NCBI GenBank assembly: GCA_014898415.1
Contig: RCTD01000006.1
Location: 806,001 to 870,000, forward strand
Direction: 5' to 3'
Source of the DNA: Stromatinia cepivora
Lineage: Eukaryota > Ascomycota > Leotiomycetes > Helotiales > Sclerotiniaceae
DNA: 64,000 nt
In this document: one piece after another, positions 47,208-59,640 of the stretch
How the letters are laid out: every line of letters begins with the position of its first letter
Numbering within the stretch: the first letter of the stretch is position 1
The notes under the pieces: model-generated
The model's database searches: none
Told to the model about the DNA's origin: nothing
The model's input: the letters and a program-made list of their open reading frames with translations, nothing else
Program-made: the position numbers and the translations under genes

Positions 47208-47305
47208 CAACTCACCAATTTCACTCACTCACTCTTTCACTCACTCACTTACTTACTTACTTATTTACTTACTTGCTCACCCATCCACCCACCCCTTTTC
47301 CCCCA
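47208..47305 (+). repeat. Pyrimidine-rich CTCA/CTTA microsatellite
   Basis: Interrupted tetranucleotide repeats CTCA, then CTTA, then CCCA lie about 0.5 kb upstream of the TBC gene start, possibly in its promoter or 5' leader. Confidence 0.85.
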
Positions 47306-47812
47306 AAAAGTACTCTGCACCCCATTTCGATTTGTACATATTTCACGACCCTCACGATAACCCGGTTTACTTTTAATTTTTAACGGTTGCTATCCAGCAT
47401 TGCATTTACCACCCACGTTTCCTTGAAACATCAAACATCCGATCTCCGTGCGCGCGTCAATTCCCTACTTTGGTTGTCGGACAATCAAATCAAGTGTGAC
47501 GGCTTGTAAACATCCTACTACATTGACTGGATTCATCGATTTGTGCAACCAGTAACAAATCAGCTCTCTGGTTACACTCAACTACTTGTTGTTTGGAAAT
47601 TGTTCTCTTCACCTCGGGTCATCCATCGAAATTCGGTTTGTTTGTGAGAGTGAGAAGAAAATAAGGGTGAAGGGTGAAGGTTGATTTTTGATTGTTTAAT
47701 TTCAACGGAGTGAATCAAATTTTGAAGAGAGGTTGGGGTGCCTTAATTGACATTCCGACCTTTTTATCCTACTTCATCGCGACGACGTTCATTTTCCTAC
47801 TCCGAGGCTCGA

Positions 47813-50800
47813 ATGGAGTCCAATCTGGATAGAATCCGGGCGGAAGCTGGAGTTCAGTTAGGGGGACAAGCTACGCAGCATGATTCTATGGTCACAGTGC
47901 GGCTATCCGAACCGCCAATTCTGACACTCGATACGAAAAGACATTCCGATAAGATCATTACAAATGAGGAACTAGAGACGAGCGAAGAGATAAATACTCC
48001 TACCGACAGAAGGCAGACGATAATGAGTATAATGGATGTAACAAGGAAGGAAACGGGAGCGGAAACTAGCACACAAGAAGACTCACCGAGAATTACCATG
48101 GTAGATCCCAATGGCAATGAAGTGCCCACACCTACAGGTTCGGAATCTGCAGAATCGGAACATAATGGCTCGAGGAGGGGAAGTGATAGCTCCGATACTT
48201 CGGTGGAGGAGGTCAATTGGGAAGAGTTAGAGAAGACTGAGGAACAACAACCGAGGAATCAGGATTCTGACGATGTGAGGCTATGAAAGACGCGTAAATA
48301 CTTCCATTACTGACGTGCTGTAGTGCACTGCTTTACTGCTAGCCAGGCTTGAGCAAGAAAATAATGCGATCGCCTCGAATCCAAAGTCCGGCATTGCAAA
48401 AGTTCAGAAGGTTGAAAAACAACGAGCTCGAGCTCAATCCAGACCACCATCCATACAACATCTCAAGAAATTAGTCAATGGCCCTACTCCTTCAGCTCTT
48501 CGATATTCCGTCACCCCTCCACCTCCAATGACCGACCTCGAATTCTACGCCGCACTTGTACAAGATTACCCAAGGACTGCTCAATATTTGCCCACGTTAT
48601 TGTCGAAGAAAATCAGGAGTGGCATACCCCCGCCATTGCGAGGTGTAGTATGGCAGAGTATGTCTGGAGCTCGCGATAGACTACTGGAGGAACAATTTGA
48701 TAGACTTTGCGGCGAGTCAAGTCCGTATGAAGGAATCATTGGAAAAGATTTAGGACGAAGCTTTCCTGGAGTAGAAATGTTTCGTGATCCGGAGGGAGAT
48801 GGACAGCGTATGTTAGGGAGAGTTCTGAAATGCTTCAGTTTATACGATCACAAGATTGGATATTGCCAAGGCTTGGGCTTTCTTGTCGGTCCTTTGTTGA
48901 TGCACATGGGTGATAAACAAGCCTTTTGTGTACTAGTACGGTATGTTGCCAGTTATGCACCCATCTCAACATGTACTAATGATATGCAGACTCATGGAAC
49001 ATTATGACCTTCGAAATTGCTTCTTGCCTGATCTCGCCGGTCTACACGTTCGAATACATCAATTTCGAGAATTGTTAAAATTACATCTACCGGCTCTATC
49101 AACACATCTAGATGTATTACAGGTCGAACCTGCATACGTTTCCCAGTGGTTCCTGTCATTCTTCGCTACTACTTGCCCTTTACCGATGCTTTTCCGAATC
49201 TACGATGTCATATTTGCCGAAGGTGCTTCAGAGACTATTATGCGAGTTGCACTTTCATTGATGAGAAAGAATGAGACGAAAATCTTGTCTTGTACAGAAT
49301 TTGAGGACGTGATGCAATTACTTCTGTCCAGAGGTTTATGGGATGTTTATCATTACAATGCTGACGAATTTGTGAATGATTTCGTTAGTCTCACAGGGAT
49401 TGTGACACACGAAAGCCTTCAAAGTTTAGAAGCGGGCTATAGGGTGTCTCAGATTGTTGATACTGCTATTCCATCTGATGTAGGTTCAGCAGCCTCACGA
49501 TTTCTCGGACGATTATGGGCTGGCTCAAACTCGTCCACGAGATCGGCAAATCTCACTCCCAGTCCAGGGCTTAGCGCTCCATCACGTCCTGTCAGTTTCT
49601 TGAGAAGATCACCGTCGAAGCAGAGTTTAGCTTCTACATTATATTCGATGGAGGGTGGCAGTGGATCAGAGAGTATGCTTAGCACTTCAACGGACGCGAC
49701 AAGCGTCTCTCGAGAATCAGCAAATCCCGATGGTGCCTCAATGCGAGTTCAATCTTTTGCCAGCGTCAGTGCTTCAAAAACTCCGGTTAACAAAGATAGA
49801 AATTTGCATAGTCAAATTGAAGATCTCTTGATGGCCCTCAGTGAGATGCAACGCGATCATGCTATACTTGCTACAGAATTGCAAAGGGAGAGGGAGGAAC
49901 GCGAAGAAGACAGGAATGCTGTGCAACCACTGCTTCATGCGTTAAGGAAGAGAGCTGCAGCGGGAACTGTGGAGGGCTCGGAAAGTGATTTTAGTGATGA
50001 GACAGTCAAAATGGGCGTAATTGCAGAGGAAGTAAATCCAAGTGAAGTCACCGAGACTGAAAATCTTGAGGCATCCGACGTCGTTGACGAGTCGGAAATG
50101 GGAGAAGTACCTACTCCATCGATTAATACCGGCGACCTTTCTAGTCTACTTGATATTGTGGAAGATCGTTTTCAAAATCCCATCGAAAATCGGAGATCTT
50201 CTATGTTATTGACAAGATCTCAACTTCGAGATGAACTCAGTCGATCGAAAGAACAGCTCGTCATTGAAACATCAAGGTCCCAGGAATTTATCAGGCGTAT
50301 TGCTGAACAAGACCAAGAAATCAGTAACTTACGAGACCAAATTAGAGAAACTCAAGCACATGTTCGAAATTCACATCAAGATAGACAAAGATTGGAGAAA
50401 CAGGTTTTTGATTTGCGGAATTCCAGGAAGAGTGCACACTCGACTATGGGGGATCATGATATTGAATGGGGTGTTAAAAGTTCGACCACGGGAGGACTTC
50501 GAGAACTTAAGCTTGTTCGCTCCAACTCTCAACGTTCGGTGGCTACAACTTACAATAAACGAAGTTCAAGCCTCATATCTCCTCCACCAAATCTTAAAGA
50601 AAACGAAAATCCCCGCGGCTCTACATCCTTTGAACAGCAGCATTCTTCCAAGCAAGATGTAGATTCTGATTCATTGGTTCTTGAACTTGTACAAGCAAAG
50701 ACTGCTGAAGCAGTTGCTAGACAAGAAGCGGAGGAAGCTAAACTTAAATTGGAGAGCTTGAAGAAAGTGTTGGCTGGGCTACAGAATTGTGAGATTCCGA

Positions 50801-50991
50801 CAACAGTGTTTGGGCATAAATCAAATCCTAGTCTTGATAGGTCGATGACAGCGATGCCTTTGAGAAGTACAATGATGAAGATAGAAACACCAAATGTGCC
50901 CGCGAGTGTACCTGCAGCACCCGCACCAACAAGCGGAGGTGGATTTTGGGGTTGGGGAAAGAAGGCTGCTGCTAGTACTGAGGGCAAATAG
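47813..50991 (+). CDS. TBC-domain Rab GTPase-activating protein (EVI5/Gyp5-like)
   Basis: Exons 47813-48274, 48324-48940 and 48990-50991 (462+617+2002 nt) encode 1026 aa. Both introns are 49 nt; the second has a perfect TACTAAT branch site. The first ATG in frame is at 47813 (MESNLDRIRAEAG). The TBC domain spans about residues 250-450. IGKDLGRSFPGVEMF supplies the arginine finger and IGYCQGLGFLVGPLL the glutamine finger, so catalysis by the dual-finger mechanism is expected. LEVEPAYVSQWFLSFF-type blocks (here VEPAYVSQWFLSFFATT) follow. The N-terminal ~150 residues are disordered; the C-terminal half carries coiled coils (about 660-700 and 800-850) and ends with GGGFWGWGKKAA. Such proteins inactivate Rab GTPases in Golgi/endosome traffic; the Rab target is unknown. 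Confidence 0.92.
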
Positions 50992-52970
50992 ATATAGAGT
51001 TTTGGAGTGATTTTAAGATGTTGGGATATGATATGTGTGACTTGGGGATTGGAAGAATTGATGAGAATGAGTTGAAAAATGCAGGAGGTCGTTTTGCTAT
51101 ACGTTTGCTTGTATTTTGTTTGCCTTGTTTTCTACGCGATTCTTTTTGACTTTCTAAGCAAAATACCCAAGAGTGCGTGTGCCTTACGCAGATTACTCTT
51201 TTACTCTTTTATGTGCTCTTTGGAGGATAAAATTTTATTGTTTATTGGTGGGTTGGATGTAGTGGGTGGATGGGCGGGGGGATAGTGTCTTAAAGGTAGG
51301 GTAGCGGGTAGAGGAATTTTTGTCTAGGATGTATTGTATGTGGTGGAAACTTGTGGGGTGTGAATAGGGATGTAAAAATGAGAAAAAGGGAATAAATACA
51401 AAACCGAAGAGAGGAAGTAGAAATAGAGAAAGAAAAGAAAGGTGAGAGTGGAGAATGAAATGGAGATGGAGATGGAGATGAATTCAAAATGATGGTTTTA
51501 CACTTACATAACATGATGCAATGGATTATAATGTGATGTGATGCGATGTGCTCTGCCTCGTCTTGAGTAATAATTAGTAAATGATGAGTGATAAGTATAT
51601 GGATACTGGTACTCTCTCTGTTTGATTTGCCCTCAGATTCGAGATTTAAACAATCTTTGTCGAAGAGATGGATTGAGTTGGATGAATAGATGGATGAACA
51701 GATGGATGAACAGATGGATGAACAGATGGATGAACAGATGGATAAATGGATTTGAATGGGCATATTGTGGATTTGTGAGAGATTTCTTCTTGTGGAGTAA
51801 GAGTTGAGTGAAGAGGGGGGAAGGGAGGGGAGTATATAGTCATGTATTGGATTTGTGGGTAGGTAAATGGGCAGGTAGGTAGGTAGGTAGGTAGGTGGTG
51901 GTTTTGGAGTTGGAGCTGGGGCTGGGGCTGGTGATGAGTTGGTGATGTCCGATGTGATGTGTGATGTGTGATGTGTGAGGTTTGATGTGATGTGGGGGGT
52001 TGGTGAGGTATTGATGAGTTGGTGACATGGTTGTGGATTGTAGATTGTACATTATGGATAGATTGATGGGTGGGGGTGGGGTTTGAGGTCGATTGTATGG
52101 ATGGGTGGATTTTAGCGAGGGGATGGGGGTGAGGTTTGGGATAAGGAGGAGGTTTGGATTGGGGATGGGGAGGAGGAGGCGGAGGCGGAGGGGGATAGGG
52201 TGAGGAGGGTGAGGAGGAGGATACGGAGGTTGTGGTGTAAATTCCGATTCGGATGTGAATCAGGGTCATAAATGACGGGGTAGGACAGCGCAGTGCAAAG
52301 ATCTGGAGATATATTTCCACCTACCTATCTATTGTATCCTCTGAATATACCGTATACATGATGAGATCCCTTCTTGTATGAAAGAAATATAGTGATAAAG
52401 GTGATAGCGGAGGAAGGGGATGGGATATCTAATTTCTATTATAATTAAGAGAGAGAGGGAATGAGGTGGATATTGGATACTGGATACTGGATGGGTATGA
52501 TATTTTTAATTATGATAGAAAGGATGGAGGATGGGGATGATGCGGGGAAAGATAGGGGGGTATAAAGGAGGGAGAACGAGATGGATTTAAGGATGGAAGG
52601 GAGGGTGAGATGGATGGAAGAGAGTGGGATGCATGGCTCTGAGATTGAGACTTTATTCTGGTGGGTAATGTAGGAGGAGAAGGTGGTTGATTAGGATATG
52701 ATTGAATATTTATATATGTCCGGGGAAGGTAAGGTAAGGTAAGAGTACTGCTATGTCTATATACATATCGAGACTCTGCTAATAAGCAAAAAAGAAGAGG
52801 TATATAAACAACAACACAGATACATTGATTCACAAGGGAGGTTTAATTGATATCAATACTGCTACATAAAAGTATATAGTTCTAGATCATCACTTCTCGG
52901 TGGTAGCGCAATGAGATGGAGTAAACCTCGGGAACATAAGTCAATTACCCTATATATAGACTCCCCTCTT
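50992..52970. other. Low-complexity, G-rich intergenic region
   Basis: Downstream of the TBC gene the plus strand becomes strongly purine/G-rich from about 51240 to 52720, with GGTGGGGGTGGGG, GGAGGAGG and GTAGGTAGG runs. Long minus-strand open frames here (51646-52320, 52510-52833) are only Pro/Ser/His low complexity. No gene. Confidence 0.65.
51688..51750 (+). repeat. 12-bp minisatellite GATGGATGAACA
   Basis: Four to five near-perfect copies of GATGGATGAACA in tandem, flanked by variant units. Confidence 0.9.
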
Positions 52971-52973
52971 GTA

Positions 52974-53690
52974 AACCACTTTTTTATACCAAAAATCATA
53001 AAAATCAATATTTTTAACTTTCTTTTTTATGGATATAATTTTCTGAAATTTTGAATATAGATTTATTATTTATATAATAGTAAATTCTGAAAATTTCAGA
53101 TTTTTCGTAATTTTTTTCATCGAGATATTTTAAATTAAATTTTCAAATTTTAATTTATATATAATTTATATACAAATTAAAAAATCTTAAAAATCTTGAA
53201 TAACTTTTCAACAAAAATAGTTAAAAATAAATTAATTTTTTTTGGGGGGGGAAATCTTTAAATCAAATTCTATAAAATGAATTAAACTTTTGAATTTTAG
53301 AAATCATAAATAAGATTTTATTTATATTTTTAGATTTTATCGAGATTAAAAACCGTAACATTTTTAATAAAAGATAATGTATAAATTATTATATATAATA
53401 ATTTGATTTATTTTGTAGAATATGATTTAATAATTTCGAGGAAATAAATAACTTATTTTTAGTTATTTTTGATGAAAAGTTATTTAAGATTTTTATATTT
53501 TTATATTTGTATATAAATTATATATGAATTAAAATCGAATTTTTAATCTTGAAAATTTTAATATGAAATTTTTAGAATTTATTAATATCTATATAAATAA
53601 TCTATATATAAAATTTTAATTAATTATATTAATTTATTATAAAGTTCTTAATAGGTGAAAATCGTGAATTTTGATATAAAAGGGTGGCCC
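52974..53690. mobile_element. Decayed fold-back (long inverted repeat) element
   Basis: The sequence from about 52974 to 53288 is an imperfect reverse complement of about 53397 to 53690, with a spacer of roughly 110 bp. Matching landmarks are ACCACTTTTTTATACC against GATATAAAAGGGTGGC (reverse), AATTTATATACAAATTAAAA, and TAACTTTTCAACAAAAATAGTTA. It is extremely AT-rich and has no ORF. Long arms and no coding capacity suggest a MITE or fold-back transposon that was later RIP-mutated. Exact termini and target duplication are unclear. Confidence 0.65.
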
Positions 53691-53716
53691 GAAAAAAGTA
53701 TGGCCCGAAAGTAGAG

Positions 53717-53866
53717 TGTGACGAACCCAACGAGCGTTTAGAGATCAACCTTAGAATTAAAAGCTACAGAGCTAAAGAGAGTGTGCTACGAAGCTATATA
53801 TATGATCGGCTCGAAGCTTAGTACCGTACTAGCCCGATCGGACGCGATCACATGTATCTCATGATA
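53717..53866 (-). repeat. 3' LTR of the compact element
   Basis: 150 bp, adjacent to the polypurine tract at 53867-53881 and to the TAGAG target duplication on its left. In the element's own orientation the LTR runs from a TGTCACGAG-type start (RIP-changed here to TATCATGAG) to TTCGTCACA. Confidence 0.88.
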
Positions 53867-55245
53867 CTACCCCCCTTTTCTGAAGAGTTCGCCTTGAATT
53901 CATTTAAAATGAATGATTTAAGTATAAAATAATTACTAATCGTTTTCTTCTTCTAAAAATGCCTGATGCGAAGCATGCATCACAACCAACGAATACGCAT
54001 CCACCGTACCATATGCCTTCTCCAAGCGATCTTCAAAATATTGGTTATTGATCATCTCTTTTAGGTTTTTATTATTATCGCTTTCGGATTCAATAATCAA
54101 TATAATAACCAAAACAGGCTTTTATCGATTTCGGATTCCTTAATACAGATCTAACGGATAGGTTTGTATTCAATAAAAGATACTTCTACATCATATATAT
54201 TTATTTTGTTTACACAAAGGAGTTCTTTCAGAAGGGGAAAATTCGGGTACTTGTATACAGGGTAGAATCAAGGTACAATCAGATTTATCCAATTGAATAT
54301 CAAAAGAATTAAAAGCATCAATAATATTAAGATTATTAACATCCATTGAATCGTAATTCCGAAAATGGAATGGATTCTGTAATATATATGGGGCTCTAAA
54401 CTCATTAGAATAAAATGATACAGGGAATCCATTCATTATACAAACAGCTAATTATTACATAACCTGAACAAAATCGGGATAAAAGCAAAAAAGAGAAAGT
54501 TATTGAGAAAAACGATTTCTAAAAGTAATATTGAATCCATTACGAAAGGTTGAGATTTTATTCGAATCAGGCTAATTCTGATCTTTGACTTTGTAAAAGA
54601 TCCTTTTGAATTTTGCAATATAGATATATAAAGAATCGATTCCTTATTTGAGAATGAATAACTTATCTTCAATTTCTTAGACTTTATTCGGATTGTTATA
54701 AATATGTGTGAATTGATTTAAGATCGTTGTATAATCTAAAGGAATGTTTTGATCAAAAGAAGAAAACTAAGATAATATTATAACTTATATATGAGATTCG
54801 AGATTGAAATAAACATAATAAAATTGAACTGTAGAATCGCCAATCGTAATGCCGTCTATTTATAGTTTCGTTTGAATCGAAAAAAGCTAGGTATCGAACT
54901 TTTGAGAACTACTACTAAACTTTTCAGGATCAGGAAAAGAGGATTTCGGATAAAAAGGAGTATGAGCAACAAAAGTACATTCAAAAATCAGGAAGCGTAA
55001 GAACGAGATTTCATCCTATTAATAAATCACTTCACCATAAAGTTCTGCAATCACGAAATTTATTGAATCGTAATCTATAATTTAGAAATTAAGGGTAAGA
55101 AAAAAGATAACATTTTCGAATAGTATTAAAAAGATTTATATACAAGCGAAAGAGCAAAAGCGATATACTTAGATAGGAGCAAACAGAGTATATATAAATA
55201 TATATAGATATTATTCCATTTCTTATTTGAAAAAGTTTTTAATAA

Positions 55246-55395
55246 TATGATGAATCTAATGAACGTTTAAAGATCAACCTTAAAATTAAAAGCTATAGAG
55301 CTAAAAAGAATGTACTACAAAGCTATATATATGATCGGCTCGAAGCTTAATACCGTACTAGCCCGATCGGACGCGATCACGTGTATCTCGTGACA
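55246..55395 (-). repeat. 5' LTR of the compact element
   Basis: 150 bp, homologous without indels to 53717-53866, with TAGAG immediately right of it. Confidence 0.88.
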
Positions 55396-55400
55396 TAGAG

Positions 55401-56073
55401 TAGTTGACTTATATCTCAAAATAATTATTTATGTAGATTTTAGCGCTTGAAATTGAAGTTGGGTTTTGGGTTTTAATGAGATGTGTTTAAATATTAAATG
55501 TTGTAATCCTAGATTGTTTTTTTTTTCTTGAATATTATAAGTTTTGTTTTTTTATTATAGATTCTAGTCTTCTATCAGAACTGTAGATACTATTATAGAG
55601 TTTAAAAGGATGTAAAAGTAAAATAAAATTCATTTTGAGAAATAATTATAAGAGTAATTTATTACATTTTGGGTTGGGGATGGGTAAATGTAGTTTATCG
55701 GAAATTATGATGATTTAGATGCGGGGTTTTACACTGGTTCTTTGTTTGGGGAAGGGAAGGGGAAGGGGAATTTATAGTGATGATTGGATTGGAGTGGATT
55801 TAAATTGATGGTGTAGCTGGGTTAGAGCTTGGGATTTATTTTTTTATTAGTGGTAATATCTCGCTAATTTATATTTTAAATTTTAGGGGGATGGGTGGGT
55901 ATGGTATGGTAAAGTTGTTTTGAAGTTTAGATATCTGTATGTATTATATGAGTATGGGTATCGCTAATTAACCCCTTTATACATTGATATCCATGAACCT
56001 TAACATCATACCGTGACAATTGCAAAAATAAAACGAAATAGGAGATGCGTCACTATAACCAATCCCAGCTTCA
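55401..56073. other. Intergenic, no gene seen
   Basis: AT-rich at first, then GA-rich patches (GGGGAAGGGAAGGGGAAGG at about 55750). No ORF of interest. Confidence 0.5.
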
Positions 56074-56433
56074 TTAAACCCGTTCACTAGCAATCACCGC
56101 TCTTGAAGGAACCATAACCATTCCTCTCGGTTCATCATAGACCTCAAAGCTGTAAGAGGAAGGAACCCAATGTGTACCATGACGAATTTGGTCCTCGGTG
56201 ATTAGATATCGATTTGTGTCGAAATTTATAATGGCATTATCTTCTTTCTCGGAATCAGAACTGGAACCAGGAGAGGAATTGGAATTGGAATTAGAATTCG
56301 AATCGTTGGCTTCGAGGTCGAAAGGTTCTTCGTTGGCGAAGCGGATATAGTTGTAGGTGCGGCCCCAGATTATGATGAGCAGGAGAATGAGGATGGGGAG
56401 GATGGCGAGGAATATTCCGAAGGCTTGGAGCAT
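56074..56433 (-). CDS. Small single-pass membrane protein, hypothetical
   Basis: One exon, 119 aa, ATG at 56433 to TAA at 56074. The N-terminus is a hydrophobic segment (LQAFGIFLAILPILILLLII, residues 2-21) followed by a charged/aromatic WGRTYNYIRF, so a signal anchor or single membrane helix with a cytosolic or luminal tail. The tail has a Ser/Asn repeat (NSNSNSNSSPGSSSDSEKED), then a globular-looking part (ITEDQIRHGTHWVPSSYSF) ending in SERV. No family recognised. Codon texture and the clear domain layout favour a real gene; length alone cannot prove it. Confidence 0.6.
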   Translation of the reverse strand: MLQAFGIFLAILPILILLLIIIWGRTYNYIRFANEEPFDLEANDSNSNSNSNSSPGSSSDSEKEDNAIINFDTNRYLITEDQIRHGTHWVPSSYSFEVYDEPRGMVMVPSRAVIASERV

Positions 56434-59400
56434 TTTGGGGGGTTGGTATATGTGGTGATGTTTTTTGGCTGAGGTTTGTTGGATATATTTGGATATATTT
56501 TCCGTGGATTGTCTATTCAGATTGATGGTATAAAAGTGTTTCTTGATCCGGGTAATGTAATCGTAACGAAAGAGGCTTTTGATATATTGTTTTTTGAATT
56601 TGAACGTTGTAAGATGTTTTATCGTAAAGAATGGTACTCTCGGGATATGTTATTAAAAAATTGTCTGAATCTGAAATCGAAAATTGTTTTGGGGTGAGGA
56701 AGCAAATTTTCAAGAGAAACAAATTTGGTTCTGGAGGTATATCACGAGATGTTTGTGGAAGAGCTAGATGCGGAAGCTAAATTAGTAGGGCTGCTGGCTC
56801 CAACTATCATTGGATGATTTCGGATTCTCCTAGACTTTTATCCTTTTGCGGATTTTTCTTTTGTGTGGGATTGGGTATTAAGCTGTTTGAATTTGCTTCC
56901 TCTAGTGATAGTTCAAAGTCCGTTGAACTGGGCCGCTCTGGTTTATCAGAGTCTCGTGATTTATAGAGGACGCAGAATCATGTAGAGGTTTCCAACGATA
57001 GCATCATGATGATTTGACAGGAAGACTAGCACAATTCGTTCTGAAGTGCAGCATGATAGCGAAAAAATTGAGTCGTGATATTATTACATCCGCTCAATTG
57101 ATTCTTAATATGACGGTATATGCTCACAAAGCTAGAAGGAAGATGGAAGTGTCCCTAACCATTTAAGTTTTTCTTGAAAGTGGGCTCTCAAGTGGCATAT
57201 AGTGCTCGAGGTCGAGATGACTTCAAAGCCTATGGTACATTCATTTTTTTTTTCAGCGAAGAAATATACAAGTGCCTAGCTTAGGGCACAAAAAGCATTG
57301 AGGAACGGCAGGGCTACAAAATCACACAATTGGAATATGCGAGGTGGTGAGTGAGCCTTGGGGTGGAGGTGCTGAGCCTGATCTGACAGAAAATTAAGAA
57401 AAAAGAGGCAAATCTGTACATGCAAATGATGCTATATAACAGAGAAGATTTAAATCGCAGTGACGACATAGTTAAACACGCTAAGCACCCTGGATTCCCC
57501 AGATTTACCGGAAACTCAAAATATTGGCGGGGTGTCTGCCCTGTGCGAGCGCACATAAGCTCGCTCCCTACCTACATCGAAATAGCCGAGTAAAGGGGGA
57601 AAAGATAAAGCCTATATGTACCCAAGTCTCGCATTACAAAACCTTTTGAAGGTTTGGTAAGCGTGTTCTTTAGACTACCGCGGTTAAAGACAAACGCGGT
57701 TAAAGACCAACAAAACCGTACGCACTTGCGCTGGCATCAAGGTAAAAAAGTATGAGATGTATATTTATTTTAACACAGCTCTTAAAATGAAGGGATACAA
57801 TATCCTTCCCAGACTCGCCCATGTGAAGAATGCACCTCGCAGTAGTCGTGCCGTTTCAGGGATTGAATTACCCCACCATCCAAATGGAGTTTGGTGTTGA
57901 ATGCTTTGTCATCCACGATTTTAACATCATCTGTTACACAGCATCGATGAACAAACGGAAAAGTAGTTCATCAACCCTTTAGTATTCTAAATATTCTCCA
58001 AAATGTCGAGCGTCTTGCTCTGATTGATGGGTATATTCGGTTTTCTCCCTAGTATTCATTGATTGCAATTTTTTTGGTTGATGCGAGCGGTTTGTTGGTG
58101 GTCCTGCCATGACATTCGAGAAACTGGCAATGCATGCGCACGAGTAGCTACATCGAAGCAGTAGTTCTATACCAAACGTCCTCAAATCCGTCATTAAATA
58201 AACCAGGCTCTTCACGGCAAACCAGTGTTTGTTCAAGGGCAGGTGAACTTCACAGTCCCGTTTCCCAGAACATATCCTCTCTCAAAGATCCACCATGCTC
58301 CTCTCGAGTATAGGATCTGCATCATATATACCCGAAGAGCCTCTCATTCATTAACTGTTTTTAACCGCTTACGAAGTACTGGACTGTCTCGATGGTTATG
58401 AGTGAAATGACAAGTGTCACGTGCCACATGTCTGCCGATCATATGAATGCAATTACTCCAAGCTTAACATGACGCCAATGACGTTCGGTGCTCTAGCTTT
58501 TTCTGATTGAATTGATTCTTGCTACCCGTAAAAACAGTTTGACTGGCAGACAAACCACTTGACCTAGGGCTTTACAGGATAAAACGCACCGATTCTCGCG
58601 AGGATGTATGCGAATTTCTGTCGATGATGGCTAGCGTGTAGTAGCGCCATAAATGCTCGATGTTCTTGCACACTATATTCTTGAAGTTTCTATAAAATTT
58701 CAGTATCTTTCACCTTTCAATTGTTGAAACACTTGTGTAATTGAATTTTGTGAGCTTGTGGTTTCTTGTGGTAAAAAGATGGGCTGAACGAATTGTTATT
58801 CACCACACACATGGGACCATATATATCCTCCCCAATCGAAATTTTCTATACAGATCTTAAAGGAAACGAAAAAGACCTGTTTTTAGATCAAATGATGCAT
58901 TAGAGTGATAAAAATCTTGATCAGAATAACAACTAGTAAAAGAACGAAAGAATCCGCCAAGAAGGTTTCTGTACGAAAACAGGTTTGCCATTTTACTCCT
59001 CACCACAAAGCTCCTTCCTATTCACTTCTTGCGTTGGTTGATAATGTCTTGATCATCCCGTCCTTGGCTTCATATCGGTGTCTTCACGCGGAGTAGCAGG
59101 GCAGAAAGAGGCAAGAGCCATCAGCCGACAATGAGATGAGACGGGGAAAAGTAAGATTGCATGAAGGACCTCTCCAAGGGTGAGATGTCAAAATTCAGTG
59201 GTCTCAAGTATTTCAATCACGTAAACAGTTCAATATAAGAGTATTTAATTCATTCTATTTCTATAGTTTGTGTTCGAAGACGTGCCCACAACTTGTATCT
59301 TACTCCTTTTCCACACTTCATTCCCATCCTCGTGACTAATATCTTACTTCAGCACCTAGGCAGTGATCATGATCATGTATGATGAGTATCCGTCTGATAC

Positions 59401-59640
59401 TCTCACATCTTGATCTTCAGATACTTAGGTATGCCGAAAGCCGAAAGCCGCTCAATTGTTCGATCGCTCGATCTGTGTGTCATCGGCCCGGCGTAAATCT
59501 GCCCAATTACAAAATTACCTCATCTTCTTTGATGGAAGAAGGCTGGTAATAATTCACTTTCGCCGGGATGTGTGATCATTTAATTTTACTTAGCGCAAAA
59601 ATCTTGGAAAGTCCCGTTACTGTGAGGATGTACTAGCGCC
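56434..59640. other. Gene-poor 3.2-kb region
   Basis: Several short open frames (for example 57314-57556 - and 57979-58236 -) have no protein-like motifs. A direct repeat CGCGGTTAAAGAC occurs twice at about 57678-57707. No RNA gene or transposon could be defined. Confidence 0.45.

Larger units (their letters stand above)
45266..47812. other. 2.5-kb intergenic region rich in simple repeats
   Basis: 3' region of TOP2 and long upstream region of the TBC gene. It holds GATCTGATC repeats (about 45750-45778), a purine tract (45866-45945), GTAGGTAG repeats (about 46014-46032) and a pyrimidine CTCA/CTTA tract (47208-47305). No ORF has protein-like features. Confidence 0.6.
53717..55395 (-). mobile_element. 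Compact 1.68-kb LTR element with 5-bp target duplication
   Basis: Identical-length 150-bp LTRs (53717-53866 and 55246-55395) differ only by transitions (about 17). TAGAG flanks both ends (53712-53716 and 55396-55400), the 5-bp target duplication expected of an integrase-inserted LTR element. Directly right of the left LTR is the reverse complement of a polypurine tract (AGAAAAGGGGGGTAG), so the element points left (minus). The 1.38-kb interior is too short for gag-pol and shows no RT or integrase. A 39-codon minus-strand frame (54055-53936) reads MINNQYFEDRLEKAYGTVDA, then SLVVMHASHQAFLEEEND, and two longer open frames lie at 54191-54672. It is a TRIM/LARD-like non-autonomous element, or a deletion derivative. 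Confidence 0.9.

Noticed and set aside
47747..47812. Start of the TBC protein upstream at 47747
   Set aside because: The codon at 47747 is TTG, not ATG; the first in-frame ATG is 47813.
51646..52320. 224-codon minus-strand open frame
   Set aside because: It is Pro/Ser/His low complexity produced by the G-rich plus strand, with no motif and no splice context.
57670..58372. Possible terminal inverted repeats GCGGTTAAAGAC / GTTTTTAACCGC
   Set aside because: Only about 11 of 12 bases match, termini are inconsistent and no target duplication is seen.
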